A stretch of DNA of 64,000 nt from Nocardia nova (GCF_002933465.1 NZ_PSZE01000004.1:186001-250000), one strand, 5' to 3'. Shown: positions 1 through 9,182, counted from the stretch's first letter. Translations and numbers: made by a program. The notes: generated by a model not told the origin, from the letters alone.

Positions 1-626
1 CCGAGCAGGCCGCTCAGATTGCCCGACCGCCAGGCCGCGGAGAAGGCCGAGACCACCTTCTCGTGTTCGTCGCGGGAGGCCGGGAAGCGTGGGGTGCCGT
101 CCTCGACGTGCTTGCGGGCGCGGGAGGCGAGCTGGCGGACGGCGGCGGGCGTGCGGCCCACCACGTCGGCGACCTCGGGACCGGTCATGCCGAAGATGTC
201 CTGCAGCACGAAGGCGGTGCGTTCGGCGGGCGAGAGCGATTCGAGTACCACCAGCAGGGCGGTGGTGACGCGCTCGTCCTGCGAGATGCGGTCGGCCGGG
301 TCGTCCCAGCTGGTGACCTCCGGTTCCGGCAGCCATTCACCGACGTACTGTTCGCGGCGCGCCCGGGCCGAACCCAGCTGATCCAGCGCGAGGCGGCCGG
401 TGACGGTGGTCAGCCAGGCGCGCAGATTGTCGATTCGCTCACCGGGAGAACGGGTTTCGTACCAGCGTTGCAGCCGCAGCCACGCCTCCTGCACGACGTC
501 GTCGGCATCGCTGAGACTGCCCAGCGTGCTGTAGGCCACGCGGCGCAGATACTGGCGATGCTCCTCGAACTGCCGTGCCAGTTCGGTCTGGTCGATATCG
601 TCGTGTCCGGTCGTCACAGCTGCCAT
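1..626 (-). CDS. ECF sigma factor with SnoaL-like tail (SigJ/ECF41 type), 3' end outside window
   Basis: RNA polymerase extracytoplasmic-function sigma factor, cut off by the window edge after about 208 codons. The N-terminus has region 2 (DADDVVQEAWLRL, residues about 40-52). Region 4 follows, with LSPAERTAFVLQDIFGM, then PEVADVVGRTPAAVRQLASRAR as the helix-turn-helix. After it comes FSAAWRSGNLSGLL, the start of the C-terminal SnoaL-like domain that defines SigJ/ECF41 factors, where the tail modulates activity in place of a classical anti-sigma factor. ATG at 626 or in-frame GTG at 617; a GACGAGG ribosome site 9 bases ahead of the GTG favours the latter. Divergent from cobD. The partner usually encoded next to ECF41 factors (a carboxymuconolactone decarboxylase or oxidoreductase) is not visible on this side. 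Confidence 0.9.
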   Translation of the reverse strand, partial: MAAVTTGHDDIDQTELARQFEEHRQYLRRVAYSTLGSLSDADDVVQEAWLRLQRWYETRSPGERIDNLRAWLTTVTGRLALDQLGSARARREQYVGEWLPEPEVTSWDDPADRISQDERVTTALLVVLESLSPAERTAFVLQDIFGMTGPEVADVVGRTPAAVRQLASRARKHVEDGTPRFPASRDEHEKVVSAFSAAWRSGNLSGLL

Positions 627-720
627 CCTCGTCTCGCCGGGCGGGCCCGCCACGCGGTGCCTCCCTATCGTGACGATGCCGCCAGGCCGAGTGTGACATC
701 GGGGTGCCGGAGGGGGCCGA

Positions 721-732
721 TAGTCTCGCCCG
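721..732 (+). promoter_or_regulatory. leaderless promoter -10 of cobD
   Basis: TAGTCT at 721-726 is followed by six bases and then the GTG start at 733. This fits a TANNNT -10 box with transcription beginning on the start codon. There is no Shine-Dalgarno sequence. Inference from spacing only. Confidence 0.5.
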
Positions 733-1725
733 GTGCGATATGGAACGGCGCGGGCCGCGGGACTGCTGATCGGATTCGCGGCGGATCGACTTCTGGGTGA
801 TCCGCGGCGGGGACATCCGGTGGCGCTGTTCGGGACGGCGGCGGCTGCGCTGGAATCGGCGGGATATCGCGATACGCGTGGTGCCGGTGTCGTCCACGAG
901 ATCGTGTTGGTGGGCGGGGTCGTCGTCTTGGGGGCGGGCGCGGACAGGGTCGGGGGCCGTGCCGGTCGTCGCGCGGGGGTCGGCACGATCGTGACCACCG
1001 CGGTCGGCACGTGGATCGCGCTCGGCGGCACCACGCTCGCCCGGACCGGACGCGAGATGGCAAATCGGCTGGAGACGGGGGAGTTGACCGGTGCGCGGGA
1101 GGTGCTGCCCGCGCTGTGCGGACGCGATCCCGAAGCCCTCGACGCCGACGGATTGGCCCGTGCCGCGGTCGAATCCATTGCCGAGAACACCTCCGACGCC
1201 ACCGTCGCGCCGCTGGTGTGGGGTGCGGTCGCGGGGGTACCGGGGCTGCTCGGCTACCGCGCGATCAACACACTCGACGCGATGGTCGGCTATCGCAACG
1301 AGCGCTACACCAACTTCGGCTGGGCCGCCGCGCGCGTCGACGATCTCGCGAATCTGCTGCCCGCGCGGGTGAGCGGGGTCCTCACCGTGATGCTCGCACC
1401 GCTGGTGGGCGGGCGGCCCGGCCATGCGTGGCGCGCGTGGCGCCGCGACGCCGGGGCACACCCGAGCCCCAATGCGGGCGTCGCCGAGGCCACGATGGCC
1501 GGAGCGCTGGGCGTGGCGCTGGGCGGGCGGACCGAGTATCGCCACGGGACCGAGATGCGGCCGGTGCTGGGCGATGGGCGGACCCCGCAGGTACCCGACC
1601 TGCGCCGGGCGGTGCGATTGTCCAACGGAGTGCAGCTGACGGCCGCGGTGGTGGCGGCCGCGACCGCGTACGCGCTCGGGCGCCGCCCAGGCTGCCGGGT
1701 CCACGATCGCTGTACGGCGTCGTAG
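733..1725 (+). CDS. cobD: adenosylcobinamide-phosphate synthase CobD/CbiB
   Basis: Inner-membrane enzyme of the late cobalamin pathway that joins the aminopropanol arm to adenosylcobyric acid. 330 residues, close to the usual 310-330. Diagnostic motifs: ADRLLGDP and HPVALFG near the N-terminus, the long conserved block ENTSDATVAPLVWG, then GYRAINTLDAMVGYRNERY, and ARVDDLANLLPAR around residues 190-215. Several hydrophobic segments fit its membrane location. GTG start, probably leaderless. The syntenic M. tuberculosis gene is Rv2236c, next to the SURF1 gene as here. Works in the same pathway as CobC at 3418. Confidence 0.95.
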   Translation: MRYGTARAAGLLIGFAADRLLGDPRRGHPVALFGTAAAALESAGYRDTRGAGVVHEIVLVGGVVVLGAGADRVGGRAGRRAGVGTIVTTAVGTWIALGGTTLARTGREMANRLETGELTGAREVLPALCGRDPEALDADGLARAAVESIAENTSDATVAPLVWGAVAGVPGLLGYRAINTLDAMVGYRNERYTNFGWAAARVDDLANLLPARVSGVLTVMLAPLVGGRPGHAWRAWRRDAGAHPSPNAGVAEATMAGALGVALGGRTEYRHGTEMRPVLGDGRTPQVPDLRRAVRLSNGVQLTAAVVAAATAYALGRRPGCRVHDRCTAS

Positions 1726-1845
1726 GCCTGCCGGATGGCGTTCATCCCGTTCTCCGCTCGCATCGAAACGATCTAGCTGTATCAATCAATAGCCAAATAA
1801 GTCGATCGAGCCGGTCGTGAAGCGGTCGGATTGTGCGGGAGCCGG

Positions 1846-2874
1846 TCAGCGGCGGGCGTTGCCGTAGCGGTCGGCGAGGCGGTCCGCGGTGGTGCGTGGT
1901 TTCGGCGCGGCCGGTGGCTCGTCCGGTGCGGGTGCGGTCTCCGGCTGGGCATTCGGAGCCGAATCCGATGGGGCGGAAGCCGCGGCGGTGCTCATGCTTT
2001 CGGCTGATTCGGCAGCGGGAGATCCGGCTGTGCTCATGGCCGGGACGTGCTCACTCGGGGTGGCCGTAGCCGCCTCCGCGGCGGCACGGTCGCGGCGGCG
2101 TTCGCGGATTTCGGCATAGACGAAGTAGCCGAGGCCGAGCGGGGCCATCACACCGAACGCGATCCACTGCAGCCCGTACGAGAGATATGGGCCCGCGTCG
2201 AGCTGGGGGAGTGGCTCGGGGGTGAAGGCGCCGGGCTGGCCGGCGTCCAATTGCAGATAGCCGCCGTGCTCGCCGGTGGCGAAGCTGGTCAGCGGCGTGC
2301 CGAGAACCGTGGCGAGCTGAGCGGTGTCGACCGAATACACCTGACGGAGGCCGTCACGGACCATCGGATCCTTGCCGGGGATGGCGCCCTCGGACTTACG
2401 GACCCGTCCCTCGATGTGCTGCGGACCCGATGGCGGCTCCGCGATCGCCGGCAGATCCGAGCCGTTCACCGCCGCGATCAGGCCGCGATCGACGAGCACG
2501 ACCCGGCCGTCGTCGAGCCGGAAGGCGGCCAGCACCCCGTAGGCGGGCTGATCGTCGAGCCGCCGCAATCGCTCGACCACCATCGAATTCGGCACATAAC
2601 TACCGGTCGCGACCACCCGCCGCCATTCGGTGTCGGCCGGATTCGTCCCGGCCGGTGGCGTGCCCTCGCCCGTGTTCAGCAGGTTCTTCGCCGGGACCGG
2701 GTCGGCGTTCACCGAGGCCGCGATCAGGTCGTTGCGATGTGACGTCGAGGTGTTCTTGCCCAGCTGCCAGGGCGCGAGCACGGTGAAGCACAAGTAGGCG
2801 AACGCGACCACGACGACCGCCAGAATCGCCCAGCTGGGCCGCAGGAGGAAGGTGAGCCGGCGCAGGATGTTCAT
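1846..2874 (-). CDS. SURF1 family cytochrome oxidase biogenesis protein
   Basis: 342-residue membrane protein of the SURF1 family, which helps assemble haem-copper cytochrome c oxidase. One N-terminal transmembrane helix (about residues 14-36, WAILAVVVVAFAYLCFTVL, then APWQLGKN) and a second near residue 245 (YGLQWIAFGVMAPLGLGYFVY) bracket an extracytoplasmic domain with the family signatures WRRVVATGSY and VLVDRGLI. The last 80 residues are a low-complexity Ala/Pro/Ser tail ending RTTADRLADRYG, common in actinobacterial members. ATG at 2874 overlaps the phosphatase stop by four bases (ATGA), so the two are translationally coupled. Homologue of Rv2235. Confidence 0.92.
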   Translation of the reverse strand: MNILRRLTFLLRPSWAILAVVVVAFAYLCFTVLAPWQLGKNTSTSHRNDLIAASVNADPVPAKNLLNTGEGTPPAGTNPADTEWRRVVATGSYVPNSMVVERLRRLDDQPAYGVLAAFRLDDGRVVLVDRGLIAAVNGSDLPAIAEPPSGPQHIEGRVRKSEGAIPGKDPMVRDGLRQVYSVDTAQLATVLGTPLTSFATGEHGGYLQLDAGQPGAFTPEPLPQLDAGPYLSYGLQWIAFGVMAPLGLGYFVYAEIRERRRDRAAAEAATATPSEHVPAMSTAGSPAAESAESMSTAAASAPSDSAPNAQPETAPAPDEPPAAPKPRTTADRLADRYGNARR

Positions 2875-3365
2875 TGCCGCGGTCCGGCCGTCGCGGGCTC
2901 GCCGAGTTGTTCGCGCACCCAGTCCAGCAGCGCGGGAACGGCCGCCTCGATCTGCTCGCGCACGAGCTCGAAATCGGTGTCGTCGCCGTAGTAGGGATCG
3001 GGGACGTCGTGATCGTCGGCGTCGGGGTCGAAGCTGCGCAGCAGTCGCCGCCGCGCTTCCGGGATCCGCAACCGGGTCAGTTCCCGATCGTGGTTGGAAT
3101 CCAGCGCGACCAGCAGATCGGCATCGAGATGATCGGGGCCGATCATGGCCGCGACGTGCCCGATCGGATATACGTGCCGGGTGAGCAGGGCGGTGGTGCG
3201 CGGGTCGGCGTCCGAGCCGACATGCCAGGCGGTGGTGCCGGCGCTGCTCACGCGCACCCGATCGGCCAGTCCGGCTCGTTCCAGATGCGCGGCGAAGATC
3301 TTCTCGGCCATCGGCGACCGGCAGATATTGCCGGTGCAGATGAAGGTCACGTGCAGCTCGCCCAC
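2871..3365 (-). CDS. low-molecular-weight protein-tyrosine phosphatase (PtpA-like)
   Basis: 164-residue LMW phosphotyrosine phosphatase. The catalytic P-loop CTGNICRS (Cys10 to Arg16) lies at the N-terminus, and the general-acid loop DPYYGDD lies near residue 125, so all catalytic residues are present. In pathogenic mycobacteria the orthologue PtpA (Rv2234) is secreted and dephosphorylates host proteins; here the role is inferred. The GTG at 3365 places the P-loop at the normal distance from the start. CACAAT six bases upstream could be a leaderless -10. Overlaps the SURF1 start by 4 bp. The tyrosine-kinase gene ptkA that neighbours ptpA in M. tuberculosis is absent here. Confidence 0.93.
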   Translation of the reverse strand: MGELHVTFICTGNICRSPMAEKIFAAHLERAGLADRVRVSSAGTTAWHVGSDADPRTTALLTRHVYPIGHVAAMIGPDHLDADLLVALDSNHDRELTRLRIPEARRRLLRSFDPDADDHDVPDPYYGDDTDFELVREQIEAAVPALLDWVREQLGEPATAGPRQ

Positions 3366-3417
3366 GCACCCATTGTGGCCGGTCGGTGCGGGCGGCGGCC
3401 ACGTAGGGTAGGTGGCT

Positions 3418-4770
3418 GTGCCCGAGGACACCCCCACGACCGCCGGCACGCGGTCGCGCCGAAGCCGCCCGAGCGATAGGCCCGTGGCCGGACCCGCAGC
3501 CGACGCCGATGTGACGCGTGCCGGCTCCTTCGTGGGCGGTCACGGGGAGATGGGCAGCATGCGGGCGTTCGAGGGAACGTCGCACGACGAATCGGCGACC
3601 GTGGACCGCGAAGCGTGCGATTCCGGCGAACGCATCGAAACCGGCGGTGTGGCAGCCCTCGGGGGCGCCGGGTTCGGGGGTGCCGGGTTCGGCGGTTCGC
3701 GATTCGCCGACGCGCAGTCCGGTCGTGCCGGGATCGGTGTTACGCCGTTCGATCGTTCGGCGTTGCGGCATCACGGGGATCGCGACGTGCGGCCGGGGAT
3801 GCTCGACTTCGCGGTGAATGTGCGGGGCGACGCGCCACCGGAGTGGTTGCTGCGGCGGCTGGCCGCGCGACTGCCCGAGCTGGGGCGGTACCCGTCCGAG
3901 GCCGAGGCCGACGCGGTGCGCGCGATCGTGGCGGCACGGCACGGCCGCGCGCCCGAGGAGGTGTTGCTGCTCGCCGGGGCCGCGGAGGGATTCGCGCTGT
4001 TGCCGCGGCTGGCATCGCGGCTGGCGGCCGTCATCCATCCGTCGTTCACCGAACCGGAACTCGCTCTGCGCGAGGCCGATGTTCCGGTCACTCGGGTGGT
4101 GCTGGCACCGCCCTACGAGCTGGCCGGGGCGCGGGTACCCGAGGATGCTGATCTGGTGGTGCTCGGCAATCCGACCAATCCGACCTCGGTGTTGCATCCT
4201 CGCGCGGTGATCGAATCGCTGCGCCGGCCCGGTCGCATCGTGGTGGTCGACGAGGCCTTCGCCGATGCGGTGCCGGGCGAGCCGGAAACACTTGCGGGAC
4301 AGTCGTATCCGGACGTTCTGGTATTGCGCAGCCTGACCAAGACATGGGCGCTGGCCGGGTTGCGGTGCGGATATCTGCTGGGTCCGCCCGAACTGCTGAA
4401 CCGGTTGAACCACGGTCGCCCGCATTGGCCGCTGGGTACGTTGCAGCTCGAAGCGATCGCGGCGACCTGCGAAGCGCACGCGATCGCCGAAGCCGATGCG
4501 AGCGCGGCCCGGATCGTGGCCGAGCGGGAGGCGATGATTCCCCGCCTGCGGGCCCTCGGCATCGACGTGCACGAACCGGCCGCCGGCCCCTTCCTGCTGA
4601 TCCGCGTGCCCGACGGAGAGTTGCTGCGGAAACATCTGGCGGACAGAGATATCGGTGTCCGGCGGGGCGACACCTTCCCGGGCCTCGACGGTGAGTTCTT
4701 ACGCCTGGCGGTCCGCGACAGCGACGCTGTCGATCGTTTGGTCGCCGCGATCGAGGCCGTCGGGCTGTGA
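3418..4770 (+). CDS. cobC: Rv2231c-type PLP-dependent aminotransferase/decarboxylase CobC
   Basis: Fold-type I PLP enzyme of the histidinol-phosphate aminotransferase/threonine-phosphate decarboxylase family, expected to supply aminopropanol phosphate for cobalamin. Conserved features: LDFAVNVRGDAP near residue 125, LGNPTNPTSV, VVDEAF, and the PLP lysine in RSLTKTWALAGLRCGY. About 110 residues precede the catalytic fold and have no counterpart in the family. They are low complexity (GGAGFGGAGFGG) and could be non-coding. GTG at 3418 lies 8 bases after a TAGGGT -10; GTG 3412 and ATG 3550 are alternatives. Divergent from the phosphatase gene and followed by the 8-bp repeat tract. Confidence 0.85.
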   Translation: MPEDTPTTAGTRSRRSRPSDRPVAGPAADADVTRAGSFVGGHGEMGSMRAFEGTSHDESATVDREACDSGERIETGGVAALGGAGFGGAGFGGSRFADAQSGRAGIGVTPFDRSALRHHGDRDVRPGMLDFAVNVRGDAPPEWLLRRLAARLPELGRYPSEAEADAVRAIVAARHGRAPEEVLLLAGAAEGFALLPRLASRLAAVIHPSFTEPELALREADVPVTRVVLAPPYELAGARVPEDADLVVLGNPTNPTSVLHPRAVIESLRRPGRIVVVDEAFADAVPGEPETLAGQSYPDVLVLRSLTKTWALAGLRCGYLLGPPELLNRLNHGRPHWPLGTLQLEAIAATCEAHAIAEADASAARIVAEREAMIPRLRALGIDVHEPAAGPFLLIRVPDGELLRKHLADRDIGVRRGDTFPGLDGEFLRLAVRDSDAVDRLVAAIEAVGL

Positions 4771-5107
4771 GGATTCGCGCCGTGTCCGAGCGCCCGGCGC
4801 GGAGTTCTCGCTGTCGACCGCATCCGGCAGCCGATCCTGCCTCCGCCCAGTGTGGGCGCAGCGTGCGCGCCGGAGGTGGAGGGGAGCTTTGCGCTGAGCA
4901 ATTGCGGAAAGAGACGGATGCGGCGTTGTCACTGAGTGTGGTATTGCGCATTTCCCGGCTGCCCGGCTGCCCGGCTGCCCGGCTGCCCGGCTGCCCGGCT
5001 GCCCGGCTGCCCGGCTGCCCGGCTGCGCGGAGGCACGCGGCGCGGTCCGGCCCGGCAGGCGGCATCGGAGTGGATAATGACCGGGACGGCGAAACGGTGG
5101 AGGTGCG
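4771..5107. other. 337-bp intergenic region between cobC and the NIF3-like gene
   Basis: Contains the 8-bp tandem repeat (4953-5024) and the ribosome site GGTGGAGG at 5096-5103 for the next gene. Short open frames across it read the repeat as LPGCPAAR and are artefacts. Nothing else recognised. Confidence 0.6.
4953..5024. repeat. 8-bp tandem repeat GCCCGGCT, about nine copies
   Basis: Eight perfect consecutive copies of GCCCGGCT fill 4961-5024, preceded by a seventh-eighths copy at 4954-4960 and followed by a degenerate GCGCGG. The unit length is not a multiple of three, so all frames read a 24-bp periodic peptide and no real protein. Lies 84 bp upstream of the NIF3-like start. A tract like this is prone to slippage. 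Confidence 0.95.
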
Positions 5108-6253
5108 GTGGTGACAGCGACGAATTCTGTTGTGACGCTGACGGACTTGATCGGTGTCCTCGACGGCGCCTATCCGCCCCGACTGGCGGAGCCCTGGGAT
5201 TCGGTGGGGCTGGTCTGCGGTGATCCGGGGGCCCGGGTATCTCGGGTGCTGTTCGCGGTCGATGCCACCGCCGCCGTCGTCGATGAGGCGATCGATTGGG
5301 GTGCACAGGCTTTGGTCGTGCACCATCCGCTGCTGCTGCGCGGCGTGGACACCGTGGCCGCGAGTACTCCGAAGGGCGCGCTGCTGCATCGGCTGATCCG
5401 CAACGACTGTGCGCTGTTCACCGCGCACACCAACGCCGATTCGGCCGATCCCGGGGTGTCCGACGCCCTCGCCCACACGCTCGGGCTCACGGTGACCGGG
5501 CCGCTGGAGCAGAAAGCGGCGACACCCGTGGACACGTGGGTGGTGTTCGTGCCGCGCGCCCACACCGACGCGGTGCTGGCCGCGATGTTCGAGGCGGGCG
5601 CGGGCGGTGCGGGCCTGTACAGCGAATGTGGTTGGCGGGTCCCGGGAACCGGGCAGTTCCGGCCGATGGCGGGGGCCAATCCGGCGATCGGGCAGGTCGG
5701 CGATCTGGAGTTCGTCGAGGAGGACCGTGTCGAGGTGGTAGCACCGCCGTCGGCCCGCGCCGCGGTGCTGGCCGCCTTGCGCGCCGCCCATCCCTACGAG
5801 GAACCGGCCTTCGACGTGACCGAACGCGCGGCCCTGCCCACGGGACAGGGCCTGGGACGCATCGGCACGCTGCCGGAACCGGAAACGTTGCGCGTCTTCA
5901 CCGCTCGCATACGTGCCGCCCTGCCCGGCACCGTGTGGGGCGTGCGCGCGGCCGGCGATCCCGACCGGGAAATCCGCACCGTCGCGGTATGCGGCGGCGC
6001 CGGCGATTCCTTCCTGGATACCGTCGCGCGGCGCGGCGTGGACGCCTACGTCACCGCCGACCTGCGCCACCATCCGGCCGATGAGCACCTCCGCGCGGGC
6101 GGCCCCGCCCTCGTCGACGTCGCTCATTGGGCCAGCGAATTCCCGTGGTGCGCCCAAGCGCAAGATGTTGTGCAAGAAGCTTTTCCGGGCCTGCAGACCC
6201 GGGTCAGCACGCTCCGCACCGACCCCTGGACTCTCGGCGCCGCCGACGACTGA
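5108..6253 (+). CDS. NIF3-like dinuclear metal centre protein
   Basis: 381-residue member of the Nif3/YbgI/DUF34 family, which forms toroidal hexamers with a dinuclear metal site. Its role is not settled; a GTP cyclohydrolase I-like fold and metal-dependent function have been proposed. Visible metal ligands: [10 protein letters not shown] near residue 75, TAHTNAD near 105, and the C-terminal [11 protein letters not shown] near residue 340. The long insertion between the two halves carries the PII-like EEPAFDV region, typical of the larger bacterial forms. GTG 5108 or 5111, behind GGTGGAGG. Syntenic with Rv2230c next to cobC. Confidence 0.92.
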   Translation: MVTATNSVVTLTDLIGVLDGAYPPRLAEPWDSVGLVCGDPGARVSRVLFAVDATAAVVDEAIDWGAQALVVHHPLLLRGVDTVAASTPKGALLHRLIRNDCALFTAHTNADSADPGVSDALAHTLGLTVTGPLEQKAATPVDTWVVFVPRAHTDAVLAAMFEAGAGGAGLYSECGWRVPGTGQFRPMAGANPAIGQVGDLEFVEEDRVEVVAPPSARAAVLAALRAAHPYEEPAFDVTERAALPTGQGLGRIGTLPEPETLRVFTARIRAALPGTVWGVRAAGDPDREIRTVAVCGGAGDSFLDTVARRGVDAYVTADLRHHPADEHLRAGGPALVDVAHWASEFPWCAQAQDVVQEAFPGLQTRVSTLRTDPWTLGAADD

Positions 6254-6486
6254 CGGGCCGAACAGCGGTCACCGGCCGGTCGGTCGTCAGCGCGGCCGAC
6301 GGGTGAACAGACCCCTGCTCGCTCGGCGCCCGAATTCCGCACAGGGTGCGCAGCAGATCGGCGCGGCGAAGAGACGGCGGTAGAACACGGCAGTTCGCAT
6401 TCGGCCGGCTGCCGATGCGGCAGATGTGCGCGGTGCGAACCTCCCGGCCGGCGAGCCACGGCTTCGACCGTGGAGCCGGCGCGGAT

Positions 6487-6930
6487 TCACCCGACCCGGA
6501 TGTCCGGGTTGTGATCGACCGGGAAATTGACCGAGTTGGCGACGAAGCAGCGCTTGTGCGCCTGCGCGTGGAGTGCGCGAGCCTGCTCGACCCGAGCGGC
6601 GTCGGTGATGGTGACGCGCGGGTGCAGGGTGACGTGTTCGAAGCGCTGTTCGTTCATCACGCCTTCGGCCTCGTCGAGATAGTCGATCACGACGATTCCG
6701 GCCTCCACGCACAGATGCAGATACCAGAGCATGTGGCATTCCGAGAGCGAGGCGACCAGGAGTTGCTCGGGATTCCAGCGCGTCGCGTCGCCCCGGCCGA
6801 CGACCGGGTCCGCCGATCCCGGCAATGGTGGCCGCCCCTCGGCGAGCACCTCGTGATTGCGCGAATACGAGCGGTAGTCGGTGGTGGCGCCGGTCCACAC
6901 CACATCCACGCGGTAGCGATGTTCGCCCAT
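6487..6930 (-). CDS. OsmC/Ohr family protein
   Basis: 147-residue OsmC-like peroxide-handling protein. The two redox cysteines of the family are present: LLVASLSECHMLWYLH (Cys near residue 65) and KRCFVANSVNFPV (Cys near residue 128), with the RWNPEQLL signature just before the first. The family reduces organic hydroperoxides with reduced lipoyl proteins or thiols. The start ATG at 6930 gives the normal family length. Single gene, divergent from the zinc-ribbon gene with 245 bp between them. Confidence 0.93.
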   Translation of the reverse strand: MGEHRYRVDVVWTGATTDYRSYSRNHEVLAEGRPPLPGSADPVVGRGDATRWNPEQLLVASLSECHMLWYLHLCVEAGIVVIDYLDEAEGVMNEQRFEHVTLHPRVTITDAARVEQARALHAQAHKRCFVANSVNFPVDHNPDIRVG

Positions 6931-7175
6931 CCGGTCAGAGTCTCACAGCCACGGCAGCTGCGCACCCGAGTTGCGCCGGGTGGGTGCGAAGCGGATTCGG
7001 CGGCCCCGGCGTCGGGTTGGCAACCCGTCGAGCGCGCTGTATGCGGTGGTCGCGGGCGGGCGACGCGGGGTTGGAACGAAACCGGCCGCGGGCAGAGTAC
7101 GGTTGAGCACCGGCGTCGCGCACCCGCTGCCCGGCGTCCCGCAACCGTCCATAGTGTCGAGGAGTACGTCCCGCG

Positions 7176-7913
7176 TTGAATGTCGAACCACCGATCCAGG
7201 CCAAACTGCTCGACCTCGCGGCCGTCGACGCCGAGTTGACGCGGATCGCGCATCGCCGCAAGGTGCTGCCCGAACAGCAGGAAGTGCAGCGGCTGGAAGC
7301 CGAACGCACCGACCGCAAGGATGCGGCGGTCAAGGTCGAGATCCAGCTCGACGATCTCGACCGCGACATTCGCAAGCTCGAGGGCGAGATCGACGCCGTG
7401 CGCAAACGCGAAGCCCGCGACCGCGGCATGCTCGAGGGCGGCAACGTGGGTGCCAAGCAGCTCTCGGAGTTGCAGCACGAACTGGGCAGCCTGGAGCGCC
7501 GGCGCGGAGTCCTCGAGGACGAACTGCTCGAGGTGATGGAGCGGCGCGAGGCGGCCGAGGCCGACCACCAGCACGCGGGCGCCAACCTCTCGCGGGCCGA
7601 GGAGGATCTGACCCTGGCGCAGAGCCGCCGCGACGACGCGGTCGCCGACCTTGATGTGGCCGCGCGGCGCTGCGACGCCGACCGCGAACAGCTGCTCGCC
7701 GGATTCCCGGACGAACTGCTCGCGATCTACGACAAGCAGCGCGCCCAGCACGGTGTCGGCGCGGCGCTGTTGCAGGCTCGCCGGTGCGGCGCCTGCCGCA
7801 TCGAACTCGACCGCGGTGAGATCGCGCGGATCGCCAAGACCGATCCGCAGGTCGTGGTGCGCTGTCCCGAATGCGGTGCGATCCTGGTGCGCACCAAGCA
7901 GTCCGGATTGTGA
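7176..7913 (+). CDS. zinc-ribbon coiled-coil protein (CT398/Rv2229c type)
   Basis: 245-residue protein. Residues about 25-185 are charged heptad-rich coiled coil (LEAERTDRKD through AEEDLTLAQSRRDD). The C-terminus holds a four-cysteine zinc ribbon, CGACRIEL and CPECGAIL, separated by about 20 residues. Family members in bacteria (C4-type zinc ribbon, CT398-like) are linked to nucleic-acid or secretion-related complexes but have no firm function. TTG start behind GAGGAG (12-base spacing). It ends 10 bp before the RNase H fusion gene, so the two form an operon, as in mycobacteria. Confidence 0.9.
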   Translation: MNVEPPIQAKLLDLAAVDAELTRIAHRRKVLPEQQEVQRLEAERTDRKDAAVKVEIQLDDLDRDIRKLEGEIDAVRKREARDRGMLEGGNVGAKQLSELQHELGSLERRRGVLEDELLEVMERREAAEADHQHAGANLSRAEEDLTLAQSRRDDAVADLDVAARRCDADREQLLAGFPDELLAIYDKQRAQHGVGAALLQARRCGACRIELDRGEIARIAKTDPQVVVRCPECGAILVRTKQSGL

Positions 7914-7923
7914 CGGGCCGGCG

Positions 7924-9165
7924 ATGACGGTACGTACGGTGATCGTCGAGGCCGACGGCGGCTCGCGAGGCAATCCGGGCCCGGCCGGCTACGGCGCGGT
8001 GATCTTCGATTCCGACCACGCCACGATCCTCGCCGAACGTCGCGAATATCTCGGCGTCACCACGAACAATGTCGCCGAATACCGCGGTCTCATCGCCGGT
8101 TTGGCGGCCGCCGCGGAACTGGGCGCGCGCACCGTCGAGGTGCGCATGGACTCCAAACTCGTCGTCGAGCAGATGTCGGGACGCTGGAAGGTCAAGCACG
8201 CGGCCATGATTCCGCTCGCCGAGCGGGCCCGGCAGCTGGTCGCGGGCTTCGACCGAGTGAGTTTCCACTGGATTCCGCGCGAGCAGAATTCGCATGCCGA
8301 TCGGCTCGCCAACGAGGCCATGGACGATGCGGTGGTGGTCGCCGAGGTGCGCGAGGCGGATACCGAGCGCTCGGTGATCGACAGCGTGGCCGAATCGGAA
8401 TCGGTTGCGCAGGAATCGGTGTCGGCGCGCGGCGTCGAGACGGAGCTGCCGAGCTGGATCGACGAAGCGGCCGACGCCCGTGCCGCGCACGAGGATCCGG
8501 TCGTGCAGGAGACGACTGCGGCGACGGCCGGTCCGGGCTGGACCGGCGCCCGCGGGCGGCCGACCCGGCTGTTGCTGTTGCGGCACGGCCAGACCGCATT
8601 GTCGGTGGAGCGACGGTATTCCGGGCGCGGAAATCCGGAACTCACCGCGCTCGGCCGGGAACAGGCCGCCCGTGCCGCGAAGTATCTCGCCGCGAAAGGC
8701 GATATCGCCGCGGTCGTCACCTCGCCGCTGGGCCGGGCTCGTGAGACCGCGCAGGCCGCGGCCCAGGCCCTCGACGTCCCGGTGCGCGTGCTGGACGCGC
8801 TGACCGAAACCGATTTCGGCGAATGGGAAGGCCTCACGTTCACCGAAGCGGCACAACGGGATCCGGACCTGCATCAGCGCTGGCTCGGTGATCCGTCGCT
8901 GCCCGCCCCCGGCGGGGAGAGCTTCGCCCAGGTGCGCGAACGCGTCGAAGCGGCGCGTCGCGATCTGCTCGCGCTGTATCCGGGGCAGAACGTCGTCGTG
9001 GTCAGCCACGTGACGCCGATCAAGACACTGCTGCAATTGGCCCTGGAAGCCGGTCCGTCGCTGCTGTATCGGCTGCACCTGGACCTGGCGTCGCTGTCGA
9101 TCGCCGAGTTCTATCCCGACGGCGGATCGTCGGTGCGGCTGGTCAACGACACCTCGTATCTCTGA
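7924..9165 (+). CDS. bifunctional RNase HI / histidine phosphatase
   Basis: 413-residue fusion. Residues 1-135 are RNase HI, with the catalytic tetrad visible as D11 (EADGGSRGNPG), E52 (NNVAEYRG), D76 (VRMDSKLV) and D126 (NSHADRLAN). A disordered acidic linker runs to about residue 210. Residues 213-413 are a histidine phosphatase with RLLLLRHGQ (His221 as phospho-acceptor) and VVVSHVTPIK. Mycobacterial Rv2228c has the same architecture and degrades the RNA of RNA/DNA hybrids; its phosphatase half has been linked to alpha-ribazole-phosphate (CobC-type) activity. Operon with the zinc-ribbon gene. Confidence 0.95.
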   Translation: MTVRTVIVEADGGSRGNPGPAGYGAVIFDSDHATILAERREYLGVTTNNVAEYRGLIAGLAAAAELGARTVEVRMDSKLVVEQMSGRWKVKHAAMIPLAERARQLVAGFDRVSFHWIPREQNSHADRLANEAMDDAVVVAEVREADTERSVIDSVAESESVAQESVSARGVETELPSWIDEAADARAAHEDPVVQETTAATAGPGWTGARGRPTRLLLLRHGQTALSVERRYSGRGNPELTALGREQAARAAKYLAAKGDIAAVVTSPLGRARETAQAAAQALDVPVRVLDALTETDFGEWEGLTFTEAAQRDPDLHQRWLGDPSLPAPGGESFAQVRERVEAARRDLLALYPGQNVVVVSHVTPIKTLLQLALEAGPSLLYRLHLDLASLSIAEFYPDGGSSVRLVNDTSYL

Positions 9166-9182
9166 ACGCCGACCGGCGACAG

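Noticed and set aside
1846..4635. 929-codon open frame on the minus strand through cobC and the phosphatase into SURF1
   Set aside because: Only the last 342 codons (SURF1) are protein-like; the rest is the antisense shadow of cobC and the wrong frame of the phosphatase.
4953..5024. CRISPR array from the short repeats
   Set aside because: Units are contiguous 8-mers without spacers.
4088..6175. 695-codon minus-strand frame antisense to the NIF3-like gene and cobC
   Set aside because: Arg/Gly/His-rich shadow; the plus-strand frames carry family motifs.
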